Part shown: positions 14,126-18,446 of the stretch, piece by piece
How the letters are laid out: every line of letters begins with the position of its first letter
How positions within the stretch are numbered: position 1 is the first letter of the stretch
Assembly (NCBI GenBank): GCA_021731425.1
Contig: JAKFXJ010000214.1
Coordinates: 1 to 18,446, forward strand
Direction of reading: 5' to 3'
Origin: Limnohabitans sp.
Lineage (GTDB): Bacteria; Pseudomonadota; Gammaproteobacteria; Burkholderiales; Burkholderiaceae_C
DNA length: 18,446 nucleotides
Made by a program: the position numbers and the translations under genes
Notes under the pieces: generated by a model
What the model was told of the DNA's origin: nothing
Database searches by the model: none
Seen by the model: the letters and a program-made list of their open reading frames with translations, nothing else

Positions 14126-14182
14126 CTTCAAACCCTCTACCGGCTTGTCGTGCACACAAGGTGCCGACCCGGAGCTTTGAAT
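14126..14182 (+). other. Possible structured leader of the terC-like mRNA
   Basis: Nested complementary segments are visible: TTCAAA (14127-14132) with TTTGAA (14176-14181), CGG (14141-14143) with CCG (14164-14166), and CTTGT (14144-14148) with ACAAG (14156-14160). They would form a stem-loop about 28 bases before the start codon. The hallmark boxes of the manganese (yybP-ykoY) riboswitch are not seen. Confidence 0.3.
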
Positions 14183-14209
14183 CTACACATCAAGAATTGA
14201 AAGGTCTTC

Positions 14210-15157
14210 ATGGAAACCGTCGCCCCCCTTTGGTTATGGGCCACCTTTGTGGCCATCGTGCTGGTGTCTTTGTTTGTTGATTTTGTGGTGCTCAAAAAGC
14301 AGGGCGCTCACGACATCGGTGTCAAGGAAGCGCTCAACTGGTCACTCATTTGGATCGCTTTGAGCTTTCTGTTCAATGGCCTGTTTTGGTGGGCCATCAA
14401 GGACACCACGGGTTCGGTGGAGATGGCAAACACCAAGTCGCTCGAGTTTTTGACCGGTTATCTGATCGAGAAATCACTCGCAGTCGACAACATTTTTGTC
14501 TTCCTGATGATCTTCACTTACTTTGCTGTGCCCACTCAGTTCCAAAAGCGTGTGCTCATGATCGGCATCATCGGTGCCATCGTGCTGCGCACCGTGATGA
14601 TTTTGGTCGGTGGGTGGTTGCTTGCCGAGTTCCACTGGGTGCTTTACGTGTTCGGCGCGTTTCTGATCCTCACCGGTGTGAAGATGTGGTGGGCTGCTGG
14701 CAAAGAACCTGATCTGGAAGACAACCCGGCGCTCAAGCTGCTGCGCAAGGTCTTGCCCGTCAGCAAAAACTACGACGGTGAAAACTTCTGGACGGTGGAG
14801 AACGGCAAGAAGATCGCCACCCCGCTGTTCATGGTCATTTGTTTGATCGCCTTGACCGACGTGATCTTTGCGGTGGATTCCATCCCTGCGATTTTTGCGA
14901 TCACTTCGGACCCCTTCATTGTGCTCACCAGCAACGTGTTTGCGATCTTGGGTTTGCGTGCCATGTACTTCCTGCTGGCCGCAGTGGCCAACAAGTTCCA
15001 CCTGCTCAACTACGGCCTGGCCGTGATCCTGGTGTTCATCGGCACGAAGATGTGTTTGATCGATGTGTTCAAGATTCCAGTGGGTGTTTCGCTGGGTGTG
15101 GTGGTGGGCATCTTGGCCGCGACCATGCTGCTGAGTGTCCGCTCGGCCAAAGCCTGA
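14210..15157 (+). CDS. TerC family membrane protein (Alx-like)
   Basis: This 315-residue integral membrane protein belongs to the TerC/Alx family, linked to metal (manganese) export and to tellurite or alkaline-pH responses. It has about nine hydrophobic segments. The family's acidic membrane motifs are SLAVDNIFVF at residues 89-98 (D93, N94) and FAVDSIPAIFAIT at 220-232 (D222), which are the likely metal-coordinating sites. A cytoplasmic loop of about 40 residues (AAGKEPDLEDNPALKLLRKV onward) separates the two halves. It is a single-gene unit with its own terminator. The upstream region holds an AT-rich palindrome and a possible stem-loop. The neighbour on the other strand is an NhaR-like regulator, which fits ion or pH stress. 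Confidence 0.92.
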   Translation: METVAPLWLWATFVAIVLVSLFVDFVVLKKQGAHDIGVKEALNWSLIWIALSFLFNGLFWWAIKDTTGSVEMANTKSLEFLTGYLIEKSLAVDNIFVFLMIFTYFAVPTQFQKRVLMIGIIGAIVLRTVMILVGGWLLAEFHWVLYVFGAFLILTGVKMWWAAGKEPDLEDNPALKLLRKVLPVSKNYDGENFWTVENGKKIATPLFMVICLIALTDVIFAVDSIPAIFAITSDPFIVLTSNVFAILGLRAMYFLLAAVANKFHLLNYGLAVILVFIGTKMCLIDVFKIPVGVSLGVVVGILAATMLLSVRSAKA

Positions 15158-15175
15158 CGCGCTGCGCACTTGAAG

Positions 15176-15209
15176 AAGCCTCCAGGGTCACAAGCCCTGG
15201 GGGCTTTTT
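15176..15209 (+). terminator. Terminator after the terC-like gene
   Basis: AGCC-T-CCAGGG pairs with CCCTGG-G-GGCT around the loop TCACAAG, and five Ts follow. It ends 19 bases before the stop codon of the convergent regulator gene. Confidence 0.85.
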
Positions 15210-15228
15210 GACGTCTGAAGCGGATCAC

Positions 15229-16122
15229 TCAAGTGGCCACATCACTGCCCTGCAAGAGCCTTTGCACGAGTGGGTGCTGCACTTTCTTTTCGGTGCCGAT
15301 GGCAAAGAAGTTTTCCTTCACCCCTTCGCAAGGACCCAGGCGCTGCACATCGTAGTGCGCCAGCAGTTCGTCGTGCACCCATTCCGCAGCAGGGAACACG
15401 CCCATGCCACTTTCGCCAAAGGTTTTGAGCAAGGCACTGTCTTCGAACTCGCCCACGATGCGCGGGCGGATGCCATGCTGTTCAAACCAGTGGTCCAGCC
15501 GAGCACGCACCGCGGTGTGTCCGGTGGGCAGCAGCACGGGCACATCGGCCAGGCTGGCCGGAAATTTCTTTTTGGCCGATTTGACCAAGGCGGCTGTGCC
15601 ATACCAGGACACGGGGGAGGTGCCCAGGGCATGGTTGTAGAGCTTGATGTTGGCGTTGCCCGGTGCGGGCCGGTCCGACAGCACCACATCCAGGCGGTGC
15701 AGGGCCAGGTCGCCCAGCAGGTCGTCGAACTCGCCTTCGTGGCAGAGCAAGCGCAAATGGGGCTCGCCCATGACCGGTTGCATCAGGCGGCGCACCACCA
15801 GTTTGGGCAGGCCGTCCGAAATGCCTGCAGCCAGCCGCACGGTGGGTGAACTCACCGCATCCCGCACCATCGCAGGCAGGTTTTCGCCCAGCTGGAAAAT
15901 CTGGTCCGCTTGTTGCATGGCGGCCAGCCCCGCATCGGTCAGCACCAGGCCGCGACCGGCCGGTTTGAGCAGGGCATAGCCCAAAGACCGCTCGAGCTCC
16001 CGCACCTGGGCACTCACGGTTTGCACCGCCATGTCGAGCTTGTCGGCCGCCCGGGTGATGCCGCCTTCCTTGGCCACAACCCAGAAGTAGTACAGGTGCT
16101 TGTAGTTGAAGGTGGTTCGCAT
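15229..16122 (-). CDS. nhaR: LysR family regulator, NhaR-like
   Basis: This 297-residue transcription factor has an N-terminal winged helix-turn-helix at about residues 5-63 and a substrate-binding domain after that. The opening FNYKHLYYFWVVAKEGGITR and the following AADKLDMAVQTVSAQVRELE are characteristic of NhaR, which activates sodium/proton antiporter genes in response to sodium in enteric bacteria. SDRPAPGNANIKLYNHALG in the middle also fits NhaR. The frame is open upstream to 16218, but the ATG at 16122 gives the family start MRTTFNYKHL. No antiporter gene is in the window, so its targets here are unknown; the terC-like gene next to it is a candidate. Confidence 0.88.
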   Translation of the reverse strand: MRTTFNYKHLYYFWVVAKEGGITRAADKLDMAVQTVSAQVRELERSLGYALLKPAGRGLVLTDAGLAAMQQADQIFQLGENLPAMVRDAVSSPTVRLAAGISDGLPKLVVRRLMQPVMGEPHLRLLCHEGEFDDLLGDLALHRLDVVLSDRPAPGNANIKLYNHALGTSPVSWYGTAALVKSAKKKFPASLADVPVLLPTGHTAVRARLDHWFEQHGIRPRIVGEFEDSALLKTFGESGMGVFPAAEWVHDELLAHYDVQRLGPCEGVKENFFAIGTEKKVQHPLVQRLLQGSDVAT

Positions 16123-16384
16123 GTTGAGTATTTCCAAGAGGGTGGATGGCCCATTATCTTGTTTTTCAGGATGAAAAGCGTGAGCCAAACGCGGTCCACC
16201 CAAGCCTTGTGCCGCCAATAACTCAGGCGATTTCCTTCCTCAAATTCGCATGAGGCAGGGGTCGTGCGCGAGGCCTGTCCGACAAGTCTGTCGTGAGAAG
16301 TCTTTTGCAAGGTCTGTCGCCTAGAGGCCAGCGGACTTGTGAGGGGGCGGTTAGATTGGGGATCAGCACAAAGAATGGCACACC
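16123..16384. promoter_or_regulatory. Divergent region between nhaR-like and MFS genes
   Basis: These 262 bases separate two divergent genes. They contain a small hairpin, CGACA-AGTC-TGTCG (16280-16293), and a near-perfect direct repeat, AAGTCTGTCG (16284-16293) and AGGTCTGTCG (16310-16319), 26 bases apart. No clear -35/-10 pair was found. LysR proteins often bind upstream of their own divergent neighbour, so control of the MFS gene by the NhaR-like protein is possible. Confidence 0.35.
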
Positions 16385-17611
16385 ATGAACCTCCTGATTG
16401 CACTGCGCCCGGGCTTGCCCATCTTGATCGGCGCTGCGCTGATGCTGTCGGTCAGTATGGGCTTGCGGCAAAGCCTGGGCGTGTTCATGCCAGCCCTGAC
16501 CCAAGACATCGGCATTTCGGTGTCCCAGTTCACGCTGGCCATTGCGGTGCAAAACCTGGCCTGGGGTTTTCTGCAGCCCTTTGCGGGGGCTTTGGCCGTG
16601 CGCATCGGTTATCGGCCGCTCATGATGACCGGCGCCGTGTTGTACCTGGGGGGCATGACGATGTTGTGCCTGGCGCAAGGCTTGCTGGGCGTGATTCTGG
16701 GCGCAGGGTTGGCGATTGGCGCGGCGATGGCCTGCAACGGATCGGCCATTGCCATGGCGGTGGCTTCGCGGCCTGTGCCGCCTGCCTTGCGAAGCACGGT
16801 GCTGGGCATCGTGTCCGCCGCAGGTTCTTTGGGGGCCTTGATGGCGGCGCCCATCGGCCAGTTGCTGTCACAGGCGCATGGCTGGCGCGTGGGGGTAGGC
16901 GGTTTTGTCATCATGGCCCTGATCATCTTGCCTGCCGCATGGTATGCCGGGCGGGTGGACGCCCTGCCGGTGCCCCCTTCACCACTGGGCGAAAAAGACA
17001 AAGCGGTCGACATGGCGCGGTTGGCCTTGAAGCATCCGCCCTTTGCGGTGATGACCGTGGCCTATTTTGTCTGCGGCATGCAGCTGGTTTTCTTGACCAC
17101 GCATTTGCCCGCCTATTTGGATTTGTGCGGCATGGACCCGATGCTCAGCGCCCAAGCGCTGGGCATGATTGGGGGCTTTAATGTGCTGGGCAGCTTGTTT
17201 TTTGGCTGGGCGGGTGGGCGTTACAACAAGCTCTTGTTGCTGGGAGGCATTTATGTGCTGCGCTCCTTCGGTCTGGCCTGGTATTTCCTTTCGGTGCCAA
17301 CGCCAGGCAGCACCTTGGTTTTTGCGGCCATCATGGGCTTTTTGTGGCTGGGTGTGGCCCCTCTTGTGACAGGTTATATCGGTGAAACCTTTGGCCTGCG
17401 TTGGCAAGCCATGCTCGGCGGCATCGCCTTCATGAGCCACCAGCTGGGCAGTTTCTTTGGGGCTTTGGGTGGCGGGCTGGTGTTCGATGCGATGGGTTCG
17501 TACAACCGGGCTGTGCAAGTGGGGGTGTTGTTGGGGCTGTTGGCGGGCATGCTGCAAATGGCTTTTGCGCTGCGTGCCGAGTTACCACCGGGACAGCCCA
17601 GAACGGCCTGA
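16385..17611 (+). CDS. MFS transporter
   Basis: This 408-residue inner-membrane protein has about twelve hydrophobic segments in two halves, as in the major facilitator superfamily. The first loop between helices 2 and 3 carries a motif-A-like sequence, GALAVRIGYRP at about residues 68-78, and the matching place in the second half is GWAGGRYNK near 275. A hydrophilic central loop (VPPSPLGEKDKAVDMARLAL) separates the halves. The overall form is like the oxalate/formate and monocarboxylate-type MFS carriers, suggesting a small organic anion as substrate, but this is weak. The ATG at 16385 has no strong ribosome binding site. It converges with the acyl-CoA dehydrogenase gene 20 bases away, and no terminator is seen between them. 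Confidence 0.9.
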   Translation: MNLLIALRPGLPILIGAALMLSVSMGLRQSLGVFMPALTQDIGISVSQFTLAIAVQNLAWGFLQPFAGALAVRIGYRPLMMTGAVLYLGGMTMLCLAQGLLGVILGAGLAIGAAMACNGSAIAMAVASRPVPPALRSTVLGIVSAAGSLGALMAAPIGQLLSQAHGWRVGVGGFVIMALIILPAAWYAGRVDALPVPPSPLGEKDKAVDMARLALKHPPFAVMTVAYFVCGMQLVFLTTHLPAYLDLCGMDPMLSAQALGMIGGFNVLGSLFFGWAGGRYNKLLLLGGIYVLRSFGLAWYFLSVPTPGSTLVFAAIMGFLWLGVAPLVTGYIGETFGLRWQAMLGGIAFMSHQLGSFFGALGGGLVFDAMGSYNRAVQVGVLLGLLAGMLQMAFALRAELPPGQPRTA

Positions 17612-17631
17612 CGCCAAGCTCGAGCCACGGC

Positions 17632-18446
17632 TCAAACACCCAGCTGCTTGGCCGCCAGCTCTTTCATGATTTCTTCGGCACCACCACCAATCATCATCAC
17701 CTTGACCTCGCGGTAAACCCGCTCGCTCACGGTGCCGCGCATGAAGCCCATGCCGCCCAGCATCTGCACGGCGGCATCGGCGCAAAACTGCATGGTCTGG
17801 GTGGCGTGGTTTTTGAGCAGGCACACCTGCGCCACCCACTCGGCACCGGTCTGGCCCGCATCGGCTTGCTGCGTCACCGCATCCACCCAAGCTTGGGTGG
17901 ACAAGATGCGCATCTGCATGTCCATGAGTTTGTGGCGAATCACTTGTCGCTCGATCAAGGCCGCGCCAAAGGTCTGGCGTTGGCGGCTCCAAGCCAGCGC
18001 TTCGTCAAAGCAAGCCTGTGCAAAGCCCAGCGCCATGGCCGACATGGCCAGGCGTTCGCCGTTGAAGTTGCCCATGATCATCTTGAAGCCTGCACCTTCC
18101 TCACCCAGCCGATACCGCTGGGGCACCCGCACACCGTCAAAACGCAGCTGCGCCGTGTCGGAGCTGTGCCAGCCCATCTTGTGCAGCCGTGTGCGTGTGA
18201 TGCCCGGCGTGTCGCCCGGCACCACCACCATCGAGATGCCGCTGGCCCCTTTTCTGGCGGGGTCGGTGCGCACCGCCAGCGTGATCCAGTCGGCCCGCAG
18301 GCCGGAGGTGATGAAGGTCTTTTCGCCGTCGATCACATAGTCGGCGCCATCGGCACGGGCCGTGGTACGCAGGCTGGCCACGTCCGAGCCACCGCCCGGC
18401 TCGGTGATGGCCAGCGCCGCGATGCGCTCGCCGCGCAACACAGGCG
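17632..18446 (-). CDS. Acyl-CoA dehydrogenase, C-terminal part
   Basis: The visible 271 codons are the middle and C-terminal domains of a flavin-dependent acyl-CoA dehydrogenase, which introduces a double bond next to the thioester and passes electrons to ETF. The N-terminal helical domain lies beyond the right edge of the window. The frame reads on through the last bases (…PVLRGERIAALAITEPGGG), so the GTG at 18441 is not the start. FAD-binding residues are in ITEPGGGSDVA, and the C-terminal helices carry RQRQTFG and QMLGGMGFMRGT. The usual region of the catalytic Glu is near YREVKVMMIGGGAEEIM. The substrate is unknown; the neighbouring transporter and CoA-ester genes suggest a catabolic acyl-CoA. 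Confidence 0.92.
   Translation of the reverse strand, partial: PVLRGERIAALAITEPGGGSDVASLRTTARADGADYVIDGEKTFITSGLRADWITLAVRTDPARKGASGISMVVVPGDTPGITRTRLHKMGWHSSDTAQLRFDGVRVPQRYRLGEEGAGFKMIMGNFNGERLAMSAMALGFAQACFDEALAWSRQRQTFGAALIERQVIRHKLMDMQMRILSTQAWVDAVTQQADAGQTGAEWVAQVCLLKNHATQTMQFCADAAVQMLGGMGFMRGTVSERVYREVKVMMIGGGAEEIMKELAAKQLGV

Noticed and set aside
14020..14209. A manganese (yybP-ykoY) riboswitch before the terC-like gene
   Set aside because: The conserved GGGGAGUAG-type and GGGAGACC-type boxes of that riboswitch are not found in this stretch. Only a generic stem-loop is visible.
16339..17181. A 280-codon frame on the plus strand overlapping the MFS gene
   Set aside because: It is an offset frame of the MFS gene with a Gly/Arg/His-rich translation and no membrane segments. 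The 408-codon frame has clear transporter features.
17612..17634. The GAGCC-AC-GGCTC palindrome between the MFS and acyl-CoA dehydrogenase genes as a terminator
   Set aside because: The stem is only four to five pairs, it has no T-run in either direction, and it overlaps the dehydrogenase stop codon.

Overview
The window looks like chromosomal DNA of a GC-rich betaproteobacterium of the order Burkholderiales, most likely Comamonadaceae (Limnohabitans, Rhodoferax or Polaromonas-like). This is an inference from the protein families (DUF1841, a small diheme c4-type cytochrome, an NhaR-like LysR protein beside a TerC protein, and a liv-type ABC transporter with an acyl-CoA ligase inside its operon), the tight gene packing and the codon use. 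No rRNA, tRNA, CRISPR array, insertion sequence or phage gene was seen.

Layout. (1) 1-1543, minus strand: a MoxR-type AAA+ ATPase, a GNAT acetyltransferase and the start of what looks like a CoxE-like vWA protein, packed as one operon. (2) 1544-2832: a divergent promoter region with a TATAAT box and a perfect FNR-type palindrome, then a diheme cytochrome c (plus), a shared terminator, and a DUF1841 gene (minus). (3) 2833-3195: a 363-base non-coding stretch with a long imperfect inverted repeat and, near its end, a palindrome over a TATAAT box. (4) 3196-5299, plus: a PcaF-like 3-oxoadipyl-CoA thiolase followed by a LigI-like lactonase/amidohydrolase. (5) 5310-7111, minus: an AtuA-family protein (DUF1446) and a separate small AtuA C-terminal-domain protein, overlapping by ATGA. 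(6) 7284-13957, plus: a six-gene operon livH-livM-livG-livF-acyl-CoA ligase-periplasmic binding protein, ended by two terminators in tandem. (7) 14210-15157, plus: a TerC-family membrane protein. (8) 15229-16122, minus: an NhaR-like LysR regulator. (9) 16385-17611, plus: an MFS transporter. (10) 17632 to the end, minus: the C-terminal part of an acyl-CoA dehydrogenase.

How it may work together (inference). The middle of the window reads as a catabolic island for an organic acid that is handled as a CoA thioester. The binding protein and LivHMGF would import the acid, and the co-transcribed ligase would activate it. The acyl-CoA dehydrogenase, thiolase and LigI-like hydrolase are the kinds of enzyme used to break down aromatic or branched acids. 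The AtuA pair, whose biochemical role is not known, is transcribed divergently from the transporter. A ten-base word, ATGCACAATC, occurs in both the thiolase promoter and the AtuA/liv intergenic region, which may hint at shared control. The flanking genes look like housekeeping or stress functions.

Most families here are known. The parts most worth following up are the regulatory and structural DNA (FNR box, palindromic operators, the 28-bp inverted repeat), the terminator embedded in a coding sequence, the GNAT gene inside a MoxR/vWA operon, and the link between the split AtuA pair and the transporter-ligase operon.
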